Assembly (NCBI GenBank): GCA_001897475.1
Contig: MKSY01000010.1
Coordinates: forward strand, 99,118-163,117
Reading direction: 5' to 3'
DNA: 64,000 nucleotides
From: Alphaproteobacteria bacterium 43-37
Lineage (GTDB): Bacteria; Pseudomonadota; Alphaproteobacteria; 43-37
Under the pieces are notes generated by a model that saw nothing but the letters and a program-made list of their open reading frames with translations, ran no database searches and had not been told where the DNA came from. Both the position numbers and the translations under genes were made by a program. Below are positions 57,628 through 64,000 of the stretch, in pieces. Positions within the stretch are counted from its first letter, which is position 1; each line of letters starts with the position of its first letter.

Positions 57628-58663
57628 CGAGACTTCTCCCTTCTTCGGTGTGTGGAATATCAAGTGGTCTTAAAAGAGGGCAAGATTTTGAACGTCCCTC
57701 GTCAAGATTTTTCTTAACTTGGTAAAGCAGCCTAGCCAAATTGTCTTTGAGGTTTTTTTGGGCAAAAATAGAATCAAATCCATGATGTACTATGTATTCA
57801 TTGTCGGCGCATATATCAAACTGAACATCAGGCCCAAGGACTCCTCGGATGATTGCTTCTTGGAGTAAAGCAAAGGGCTGACTTGAAACAAACAAGTATG
57901 TGTAGGCTGGATGAAAAACCTCTTTATCATTAACAAGGGTAATGAGAGTATCTTCTGTTGTTGCGCGTTTTTTGCCTGCTGGAGCGGTTGTATCCAGCAC
58001 TTTGTGCAAAGGCATGTTTGGAAGAGGGTCAGAACAGCTAAGAATATAATGGATGGCTTCTGTTTCGGTTGTGGGGAAAGGAATATCATTCGAGGGGCAT
58101 TTTCTCATGAGCCCTCCTACCTTGATGGTGGCAAGCATGGCCTCTGATTCCCACTTTGGATCCAAATTGCGATTGCTTCCTAAAAAGACAATCCTTTTTG
58201 TGAAATAATGCTCTTCATCAAGCAACTTTAAAACTAATGTAAACCTTGTTTGCATGTTAGAAAATAGGCTGCCTAAAACTCCCGTGACATCATAAACACT
58301 TTGTTTTGGTGGAACCGGATTAATCAGGTAAATAAAACTTTTAACCAGCTCGGCAAACTCTTGCGATGAGGTGCCCTCGTTTGTTTGTTCAAAACGTTCT
58401 CCAACACGTAATAGGTGTTTTTGAAAACAGTCATTCAGTTCGTCCATTGAATTACCACTGCAATGTGGAGCAACAATTTGTTGAACTTGTCTCATATCCT
58501 CGACAAATTGCGTGCAAGAGGCATCAAGAGATGCCTTAGAGTAAACATTTGAAGATAAAACGAGAAAGCAGATAAGTAAGGTTCTAATTGCGCATGCGAT
58601 CAATCGAAATGATAAAAGGCGAAGCTCTAAGTGCCGCAATAACTGTGTCCAAGTGGTGACCAT
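57617..58663 (-). CDS. secreted protein of unknown function
   Basis: A protein of up to 348 residues between the RelA/SpoT homologue and hemB. A hydrophobic segment (IRTLLICFLVLSSNVYSKA) looks like a signal peptide. The mature part has FTKRIVFLGSNRNLDPKWESEAMLAT, TTEDTLITLVND and YLFVSSQPFALLQEAIIRGVLGPDVQFDICAD, which faintly recall nucleotide-fold families such as DUF218, but I do not recognise it. There are several Cys. The start is unclear: ATG 58663 has GAGG upstream but lies within the relA/spoT end; TTG 58603 would give a cleaner signal peptide. It overlaps hemB. Confidence 0.7.
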   Translation of the reverse strand: MVTTWTQLLRHLELRLLSFRLIACAIRTLLICFLVLSSNVYSKASLDASCTQFVEDMRQVQQIVAPHCSGNSMDELNDCFQKHLLRVGERFEQTNEGTSSQEFAELVKSFIYLINPVPPKQSVYDVTGVLGSLFSNMQTRFTLVLKLLDEEHYFTKRIVFLGSNRNLDPKWESEAMLATIKVGGLMRKCPSNDIPFPTTETEAIHYILSCSDPLPNMPLHKVLDTTAPAGKKRATTEDTLITLVNDKEVFHPAYTYLFVSSQPFALLQEAIIRGVLGPDVQFDICADNEYIVHHGFDSIFAQKNLKDNLARLLYQVKKNLDEGRSKSCPLLRPLDIPHTEEGRSLDEL

Positions 58664-60719
58664 TTTTAACCTCAATGTCGATTGTCATGTCGCAAAATTC
58701 ACTTGTTCGGTGAATAATCTTTAAATTCACAATGTTAGCTGCATTCTTTACAATAATTGTGGAGATATTGGCAAGACCCCCAGGTGAATTAAGGGTGACC
58801 ATAGTCATGCGGCCAATATGATGCTCTTGTCCAACTTGATCAGAGTTCCAGGAAACATCAATCCATCGTTCTGGCTTGTCGTGATAATTTGCTAAATTGT
58901 CGCAATCAAAGGTATGGATTGTTACGCCTTTTCCTGTTGTCACAATGCCGACAATACGATCTCCTGGCAAGGGATGGCAACAGCCGGCATAATGAATCGC
59001 CATGCCTGGAATGAGCCCATGAATAGGGACAGAATTATCTTGGTTTTTTTCTCTACTTGGCACGACTGTAGGGATTGTAAAATCATCTGGATTTGGTTTT
59101 TCATCAGGGAAGACGCTTGTAAATACGTCTCGGCCAGTGATCTGACCTTCTCCTAGTGCAATGTAAAGATCTTCTGAGGTTGGAAATTTTAGCGCTTTAA
59201 CCGCAGGGTCAAGGAGCTTATCTGATAGATCCTTACCATGTTGCTTAAAGGCCTTTTGCAGCATTGTTTTTCCAAGTAGCAAATACTGACTACGCTGTTG
59301 ACTCCTGACAAATCGGCGGATGCAAGCTCGGGCTTTGCCAGTAACCACAAAACGATCCCATGATGGTGACGGATTTTGTGTTTTGGAAGTGATGACTTCG
59401 ACTTGGTCACCATTGCTTAAAATGCTGCGAAGAGGCATCATCCTCCCGTTGATTTTAGCTCCAATGCACCGATCTCCCACTTCAGAGTGAACAGCGTAAG
59501 CAAAATCAACACATGTGGATCCTCGTGGTAGTGCAATAAGGTCCCCTTTGGGGGTGAAGCAGAAGACTTGGTCGTGGAACATTTCCAAGCGAGTGTGTTC
59601 TAAGAACTCTTCAGCACCAGAAGTGTTCTCAAGGATATCTAAAAGCCCTCTGAGCCATTTGAATTCTTTGCCTTCAGTAGAGTGATCTTGTTTATATTGC
59701 CAATGAGCGGCAACGCCATATTCGGCAATTTCGTGCATATCATTCGTGCGGATTTGAATCTCGATACGTTGTTTCGAAGGGCCTAAAATACACGTGTGAA
59801 GTGACCGATAGTTGTTGGGTTTGGGAGTGCTGATGTAATCTTTGAACCTTCCTGGAATAACTGGGTACGCACTATGAATAAGCCCAAGGCAGTGATAGCA
59901 GGCAGCAAGATCTTCAACCACAATTCGAAAAGCCATGATATCTGAAAGTTGCTCAAAACCAATGTTTTTACGCTGCATCTTTTGCCAAATGGAATAAGGA
60001 GATTTTTCGCGGCCTGAAATATCCACTTTCAGTCCGTGCTTTGCAAAAAGGTGCGTAAGCTCATCAATGACGGATTCAACAAGACGTCCCTCTTGGTTTC
60101 TTAAGAACTTTAGGCGCGTTAAAATTGATGAGTGTGCTTCTGAGTTGATTTCTGCAAAGGATCTATCTTCTAGCTCATCCTTTAAAGCTTGCATACCTAT
60201 ACGGTCCGCTAATGGAGCGTAGATTTCAAGGGTTTCGCGAGCTATTCTTTTTCTTTTTTCGATCGACTGGATAAAGCCTAGTGTCTGCATGTTGTGCAAT
60301 CGGTCAGCAAGCTTAACTACCAGCACACGAATGTCTTCCGACATGGCAACAACCAGCTTGCGAAAATTCTCGGCCTGCTTTGATTCAGCTGATTGAAAAC
60401 CTATGCGCGAGAGCTTAGTGATGCCATCGACAAGCTTGGCGATTTTGGGGCCAAATTCTTCTTCTATAGCTTCTAAAGTAACCAATGTATCTTCAATTGT
60501 GTCATGAAGAAGAGCGGTGGCAATGGAGTCTAGGTCAAGGTTAAATTGCGCTAAGATGTAAGCTACGCCTACAGGATGCGAGAAATAAGGGTCACCTGAA
60601 TCGCGAGTTTGATTAATATGTGCTTTTTCTGAAAATTTATAAGCTTTCTCGATGATGCTCAAGTCAGCACCAGGGTTGTATGATCTCACTTTTTCAATGA
60701 GGCTTTCCAGCAAGATCAT
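58584..60719 (-). CDS. bifunctional (p)ppGpp synthetase/hydrolase (RelA/SpoT homologue)
   Basis: A 711-residue Rsh protein controlling the stringent response. The hydrolase HD domain has SHPVGVAYILAQF and LLHDTIEDT (72-79); the synthetase domain has GREKSPYSIWQKMQRKN and RSLHTCILGPSKQRIEIQIRT; the TGS domain has CFTPKGDLIALPRGSTCVDFAYAVHSEVG; and an ACT domain closes the chain. An intact HD site suggests both making and breaking of (p)ppGpp. I chose ATG 60717-60719; the longer frame lies in rpoZ. It follows rpoZ by about 20 bases, a conserved pairing. Confidence 0.95.
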   Translation of the reverse strand: MILLESLIEKVRSYNPGADLSIIEKAYKFSEKAHINQTRDSGDPYFSHPVGVAYILAQFNLDLDSIATALLHDTIEDTLVTLEAIEEEFGPKIAKLVDGITKLSRIGFQSAESKQAENFRKLVVAMSEDIRVLVVKLADRLHNMQTLGFIQSIEKRKRIARETLEIYAPLADRIGMQALKDELEDRSFAEINSEAHSSILTRLKFLRNQEGRLVESVIDELTHLFAKHGLKVDISGREKSPYSIWQKMQRKNIGFEQLSDIMAFRIVVEDLAACYHCLGLIHSAYPVIPGRFKDYISTPKPNNYRSLHTCILGPSKQRIEIQIRTNDMHEIAEYGVAAHWQYKQDHSTEGKEFKWLRGLLDILENTSGAEEFLEHTRLEMFHDQVFCFTPKGDLIALPRGSTCVDFAYAVHSEVGDRCIGAKINGRMMPLRSILSNGDQVEVITSKTQNPSPSWDRFVVTGKARACIRRFVRSQQRSQYLLLGKTMLQKAFKQHGKDLSDKLLDPAVKALKFPTSEDLYIALGEGQITGRDVFTSVFPDEKPNPDDFTIPTVVPSREKNQDNSVPIHGLIPGMAIHYAGCCHPLPGDRIVGIVTTGKGVTIHTFDCDNLANYHDKPERWIDVSWNSDQVGQEHHIGRMTMVTLNSPGGLANISTIIVKNAANIVNLKIIHRTSEFCDMTIDIEVKNGHHLDTVIAALRASPFIISIDRMRN

Positions 60720-60738
60720 ATCTAACCCGCTGTACTGG

Positions 60739-61152
60739 TTATTCTTCGTCTGAATCTGAAGGTTCGGGCTCGTCGTTGTTCTCCAAAGCATTGAGCTCAT
60801 CCTCGAGGGCGTCAGCAAAAGAATCGTCCTCTGAAAGGTGGGTATCTTTCTGCTCTAAGCCAATCCAATGCGAGCTAGCTTCCATATCCATCATGTCTAC
60901 AATGTCTTCATCAAGATCATCGGATTCGATAAAAAGTTGTTTACCTTTAGCAATTTGTTCGAAAGCTTCTGGAACATCTACTTTATGTTCGGCGATTTCT
61001 CTTAAGGCGACGACAGTGTGCTTGTCGCCATCTTTTTCAACACGCAATTCTGATCCAGCCAAAATTTGCCTGACGCGTTGAGCAGCTACCATGACCAACT
61101 CAAAGCGGTTGGGAATAATAAGAGCTGAATCTTCTACAGTAATGCGTGCCAT
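60739..61152 (-). CDS. rpoZ: RNA polymerase omega subunit
   Basis: A 137-residue omega subunit that helps assemble RNA polymerase. MARITVEDSALIIPNRFELVMVAAQRVRQI is the family opening, and VVALREIAEHKVDV follows. The C-terminal third is long and acidic (ending DEPEPSDSDEE), as in other Alphaproteobacteria. GAGG lies seven bases before the ATG. The rpoZ-spoT order fits coordinated stringent control, since omega contributes to the ppGpp site in other bacteria. Confidence 0.95.
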   Translation of the reverse strand: MARITVEDSALIIPNRFELVMVAAQRVRQILAGSELRVEKDGDKHTVVALREIAEHKVDVPEAFEQIAKGKQLFIESDDLDEDIVDMMDMEASSHWIGLEQKDTHLSEDDSFADALEDELNALENNDEPEPSDSDEE

Positions 61153-61184
61153 ATATGTACCTCATATTTAAAAGTGGTTAGTCA

Positions 61185-61214
61185 TTTATACCAAAAAGCT
61201 TATGTGTTCTGCAA
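61185..61214 (-). promoter_or_regulatory. promoter of rpoZ
   Basis: On the minus strand TTGCAG (4 of 6), 18 bases and TATAAA (5 of 6) lie about 30 bases before the rpoZ ATG. Confidence 0.5.
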
Positions 61215-61253
61215 GTCATGCAACCGCGTGCCTTTTAGCTTAAAAGCATTTAC

Positions 61254-61805
61254 TCATTCTGATTTTGATTGGTCTGGTATAAGACCAGGCCTAGCCTTTT
61301 GAGCCTTTTCTAAAGCGGAATCCAAGTCCTTTTGTGTGCATATACCTAGAGTCACAGGGTTTCTAGGTTTGATGTTCACAGCATTCCAATGGGTTTTTTC
61401 CTGGACGGATTGGATGGTGTTTTTTGTCGTTCCAACCAATGCGGCGATTTGGGCAATGCTTAACTCAGGGCAGTTCTTGATAAGCCATGCAATAGCGTCC
61501 GGACGATCTTGTCGTCTGGCCATTGGGGTATATTTTGCCCCTTTCTTTTTGGCCTGAACATCTGCGTGCACAATTAATGTGAGTCGCAAAGTTGGGTCCG
61601 CACTGCATTTTTCAATATCTTCTTGCGTGACTTGCCCGTGAGCTATGGGGTCAAAACCAAAGCTACTAACCGATGCTTCCCCATCAGCAATGGCTTGAAC
61701 TTCTAACGAGTGCAGTTGGCAAAAATTGGCTATTTGCTCAAAAGTTAGAGACGTATTTTCAATTAGCCATAGGGCCGTAGCCTTTGGCATGAGTGGGGCG
61801 GTCAT
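61254..61805 (-). CDS. TrcR-type cell-cycle regulator (DUF1013)
   Basis: A 183-residue protein of DUF1013, whose Sinorhizobium member is called TrcR and binds promoters together with the cell-cycle regulators. MPKATALWLIENTSLTFEQIANFCQLHSLEVQAIADGE is the opening, with a second repeat-like block, RRQDRPDAIAWLIKNCPELSIAQIAALVGTTKNTI, that looks like a helix-turn-helix. The family is essentially restricted to Alphaproteobacteria, so it helps place the genome. GGAGG lies just before the ATG. A quinone oxidoreductase gene lies upstream. Confidence 0.92.
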   Translation of the reverse strand: MTAPLMPKATALWLIENTSLTFEQIANFCQLHSLEVQAIADGEASVSSFGFDPIAHGQVTQEDIEKCSADPTLRLTLIVHADVQAKKKGAKYTPMARRQDRPDAIAWLIKNCPELSIAQIAALVGTTKNTIQSVQEKTHWNAVNIKPRNPVTLGICTQKDLDSALEKAQKARPGLIPDQSKSE

Positions 61806-61857
61806 TGATCCTCCATCATTATTGATCGCTGTTGAAATCCATTATAAAGCCACAAAT

Positions 61858-62832
61858 TCATTCAAGATTCAAAACAATTTTACCGTAATGTTGTCTCGAC
61901 TGCATAAGGTTTAAGGCTTCTGCCGCTTCTTGGAGGGTAAATTCTTTGAAAATAACAGGCTTAATAGCATCCTCAAGGAAGGCGTTTGTAAGTGCTGTGG
62001 ATATCTTTTTGGCAAGTTTGGCCTTATGTGCGATTGACTTATCGCGAAGAGTGGATCCGGTTATTGATGCATTTTTAATTATCAATGGGAGCAGAGGAAT
62101 GGTGCTGGTCGTGCCTCTTTGAGCTGCAATCATAATAAGTGTTCCATTTGATCGAAGGCATTGGATATTTCGTTGTAGGTATTCCCCGCCTACGCAATCT
62201 ACAATGTAGTCCACTCCTTGGTTTTGTGTTGCGGCAAGGATGCGTTCCATAAAATCTTCCTGGGTATAAATAACGGGCTCTAAGGATCCTAGGCTTTGGC
62301 AAAGCTCAGCTTTTTCTTGATTACTAACGGTTACAAAAACATCTGCTCCAAAATATCGAGCAAGCTGTATCCCGATTATCCCAATACCACTGGACCCTCC
62401 ATGAATGAGAAGCGTATTGCCTCGGGATAAAACATGTGAGTCATACAAGCAGTTCCACCATGTGAAAACAGCTTCGGGGATGGCGGCTGCTTGAGCAAAT
62501 GTAAATCCCTCGGGGATAGGCATGCATAAAGAAGCATAGGCATTAACAGTGGATGCATAGCCTCCTCCATCAAGCAAAGCCATGACCCGATCGCCTGGTT
62601 GAAAGTTGGTCACACTAGCGCCGATCTGGCTAATAATACCAGAAACTTCAAGCCCTACGATGGGATTGGAAGGGTTTTGATAATGACCATCTCGTTGCAG
62701 TAGATCGGCTCGATTGATCCCGGCAGCCTTAATATCGATACGAACCTGAGTGTCGTCAAGGGGCGATAAGCCCACCTTTTCAAACTGAAGCTGCCCATGA
62801 TGGCTGATCCATCCATTTGTATGATTAATCAT
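61858..62832 (-). CDS. NAD(P)H:quinone oxidoreductase (PIG3-like, zinc-independent MDR)
   Basis: A 324-residue medium-chain dehydrogenase/reductase. The GroES-like half has IKAAGINRADLLQRDGHY and GLEVSGIISQIG; the nucleotide fold has LLIHGGSSGIGIIGIQLARYFGADVFVTV; then VDYIVDCVGGEYLQRNIQCL. No structural or catalytic zinc cysteines are seen, which fits the quinone reductase branch (PIG3/QOR). RADLLQRDGHY is typical of the PIG3 group. It stands 52 bases before trcR on the same strand. Confidence 0.92.
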   Translation of the reverse strand: MINHTNGWISHHGQLQFEKVGLSPLDDTQVRIDIKAAGINRADLLQRDGHYQNPSNPIVGLEVSGIISQIGASVTNFQPGDRVMALLDGGGYASTVNAYASLCMPIPEGFTFAQAAAIPEAVFTWWNCLYDSHVLSRGNTLLIHGGSSGIGIIGIQLARYFGADVFVTVSNQEKAELCQSLGSLEPVIYTQEDFMERILAATQNQGVDYIVDCVGGEYLQRNIQCLRSNGTLIMIAAQRGTTSTIPLLPLIIKNASITGSTLRDKSIAHKAKLAKKISTALTNAFLEDAIKPVIFKEFTLQEAAEALNLMQSRQHYGKIVLNLE

Positions 62833-62964
62833 TGACTAAACCCCGCCTTATACAATTTTCTAACGCTCCTACTTTATGAAGCTGAAAAATTTGCATGCCC
62901 TAAGGTAATTGATATGGTATAGCTAGTTTAGCTCAAGAGGCTAGAGACGGCAAAAGGTAAATTT

Positions 62965-63678
62965 ATGTGGGCTGACATCCAAGATGTTATGGAGTTTTAT
63001 CGCTCTCCATTGGGGAAAATGACCCGAAGAACATTGCGCTCGTCCATTCGTGCCCTATGGCCCTCTGCAGCCAATGAAAATTTATTGGGGATAGGTTACG
63101 CTCTTCCCTTTGTTAGGCCATATCGGCAAGAGGTAGAGCATCTATGTTTGGCGATGCCAAAGGCACTAGGGGCGACAACGTGGCCATTGGATGGGGCTAA
63201 TGTCGTGACTTTAGCTGACGAGGAGAATCTTCCTTTTCCCGATCGGATTTTTGACAAAATCATTTTGATCCATGCTGTCGAGTTTTCAGATCATTTGGAT
63301 GTTATGCTGAAAGAGTGTTGGCGGGTGCTAGCACAGGGTGGCAGATTGCTTACATGCGTCCCCAATCGACGAGGCATGTGGTCTCGTATGGATAAGACGC
63401 CCTTTGGATATGGGCAACCATACTCTCACAGGCAACTATCGAACGTTCTGGTTAAAAACCATTTTACCCCTCTTCAAACACGTCATGCATTGTATTTGCC
63501 CCCTGTCAATACGCGTGCTGGGCTCAAGATGTTTCAAACAATGGAAAATTTTGGCAGGCGCTGGCTTGGCAATATGGCTGGAGTGATTATGGTTGAGTCT
63601 GGCAAACAACTATTCCGCCCTGTTGGTCTGCAAGAGCCAGTAAGCGTGCGGCCACCACTAATTTTTGCGCCTGCCTAG
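62965..63678 (+). CDS. SAM-dependent methyltransferase (class I), unknown substrate
   Basis: A 237-residue protein with a methyltransferase type 11 core: LLGIGYALPFV replaces the usual SAM glycine loop, LPFPDRIFDKIILIHAVEFSDHLDVMLKECWRVLAQGGRLLTCVPNRRG is the classic post-motif region. The opening IQDVMEFYRSPLGKMTRR is shared by a family common in Alphaproteobacteria, often near gloB, with no proven substrate. It is transcribed away from the quinone oxidoreductase gene. Confidence 0.85.
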   Translation: MWADIQDVMEFYRSPLGKMTRRTLRSSIRALWPSAANENLLGIGYALPFVRPYRQEVEHLCLAMPKALGATTWPLDGANVVTLADEENLPFPDRIFDKIILIHAVEFSDHLDVMLKECWRVLAQGGRLLTCVPNRRGMWSRMDKTPFGYGQPYSHRQLSNVLVKNHFTPLQTRHALYLPPVNTRAGLKMFQTMENFGRRWLGNMAGVIMVESGKQLFRPVGLQEPVSVRPPLIFAPA

Positions 63679-63728
63679 GCTCTTTAAGTGGACAAATTTT
63701 AATAACTTTTAACTTTCAGGTTTTTCTC

Positions 63729-64000
63729 TTACAGCTCGTCTTCATCTTGGGGATTGGTGTTGTTGTTGCCGCTATCGCAGAGGGTAAAGTTCAGTATGGC
63801 GAAAGGGATATCATTGACTTCTATGGCGGGTTTGGTGAAGGAGATAACGGCATGATGTGTGTCAACGGGGCAAGGCTTGTTAACGGTCACAAAGCTACCT
63901 GGGTGGGTTAGAACATACTTGCCAAGTTGCATCATGGTTTTCATGGTTTTGGGTTTGGAGATGTCGGTATTGGTGAATGTGGAGTAAGTTTTGCACAATT
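63729..64000 (-). CDS. unrecognised protein, C-terminal part (may continue beyond the window)
   Basis: A frame open to the window edge encodes about 90 residues ending in an acidic, Asn-rich tail (GNNNTNPQDEDEL). The middle has FVTVNKPCPVDTHHAVISFTKPAIEVNDIPFAI and few other marks. A TTG lies at 63996-63998, but the true start could be outside. No family recognised. Confidence 0.5.
   Translation of the reverse strand, partial: LCKTYSTFTNTDISKPKTMKTMMQLGKYVLTHPGSFVTVNKPCPVDTHHAVISFTKPAIEVNDIPFAILNFTLCDSGNNNTNPQDEDEL

Noticed and set aside
61220..61253. Terminator after trcR
   Set aside because: TGCTTTTAAGCTAAAAGGCA can form a weak AT-rich stem, but it has a mismatch and no following T run.

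Overview
The window reads as a chromosomal segment of an alphaproteobacterium of moderate-to-low GC. The evidence is the combination of a MucR/Ros regulator, a TrcR (DUF1013) regulator, an alphaproteobacterial-type Fur, 5-aminolevulinate synthase (the C4 route to haem), IalB, a fused indolepyruvate:ferredoxin oxidoreductase, CcmD-CcmE-CcmF genes, and a ctaC-ctaD-ctaB-(CoxF-like)-ctaG-ctaE-surf1 oxidase operon. Base composition and the mixture of reduced and complete operons would fit an early-branching, possibly host-associated order such as Holosporales, but that placement is inference. No phage, integrase, insertion sequence, CRISPR array, tRNA or rRNA gene was seen. The region is almost entirely housekeeping.

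Layout. 1-2.7 kb: start of gyrA (cut by the window edge), ssb, serC and ogt. 2.7-9 kb: glmM, ftsH, a plsC-like acyltransferase, a DUF218 protein, ftsX and ftsE, all on the minus strand. 9.1-13.5 kb, plus strand: a zinc-ribbon membrane protein, a NifU-like Fe-S scaffold, a Bax/FlgJ-type glucosaminidase, tsaB, a rimI-like gene, mucR and fur. 13.5-21 kb: xseA (minus), hemA (plus), an L,D-transpeptidase with a small LptM-like lipoprotein gene upstream (minus), then a gamma-glutamyl hydrolase, an rRNA pseudouridine synthase and rsmD (plus), facing trmN6 (minus). 21.3-21.9 kb: a small, strongly codon-biased secreted protein gene, a textbook terminator and a patch of short intergenic repeats. 21.9-28.5 kb, minus strand: the replication block gyrB, recF, dnaN, dnaA, then rpsT. 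28.6-30.9 kb: two RDD membrane proteins, a cation diffusion facilitator and a coupled 50-residue ORF. 31-35.6 kb: a ferredoxin-NADP reductase converging on the indolepyruvate oxidoreductase. 35.8-41.7 kb, plus strand: ialB, rlmN, a nadM-like gene, ccmD, ccmE, ccmF, ccmG and a CcmI-like gene, mostly overlapping by 4-11 bases. 41.7-46.3 kb: an RND efflux pair and a His/Lys-rich secreted protein. 46.3-53.4 kb, minus strand: an M16 peptidase, surf1 and the cytochrome oxidase operon. 53.7-55.1 kb: tldD. 55.1-56.5 kb: a decayed-looking stretch and a frameshifted LysR gene. 56.6-62.8 kb, minus strand: hemB, an unrecognised secreted protein, the RelA/SpoT homologue, rpoZ, trcR and a quinone oxidoreductase. 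63-64 kb: a methyltransferase and the end of an unrecognised gene.

How it fits together. Haem synthesis (hemA, hemB), haem O synthesis (ctaB), cytochrome c maturation (ccm genes) and the aa3-type oxidase with its copper and haem assembly factors (ctaG, surf1) point to aerobic respiration. Fur and the cation exporter bear on metal control. The ftsE/ftsX, L,D-transpeptidase, glucosaminidase, glmM and LptM-like genes cover envelope growth. Six genes or candidates too short for a usual ORF cut-off were read by hand: lptM-like, ccmD, coxF-like, a 50-codon ORF before the cation exporter, a 25-codon hydrophobic ORF at 53.5 kb and a 54-codon remnant at 55.2 kb. I did not find a clearly new multi-gene system. 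The best leads are the small secreted proteins, the degenerate MucR zinc finger, the GyrA quinolone-pocket residues, the coupled small ORFs and the LysR frameshift.
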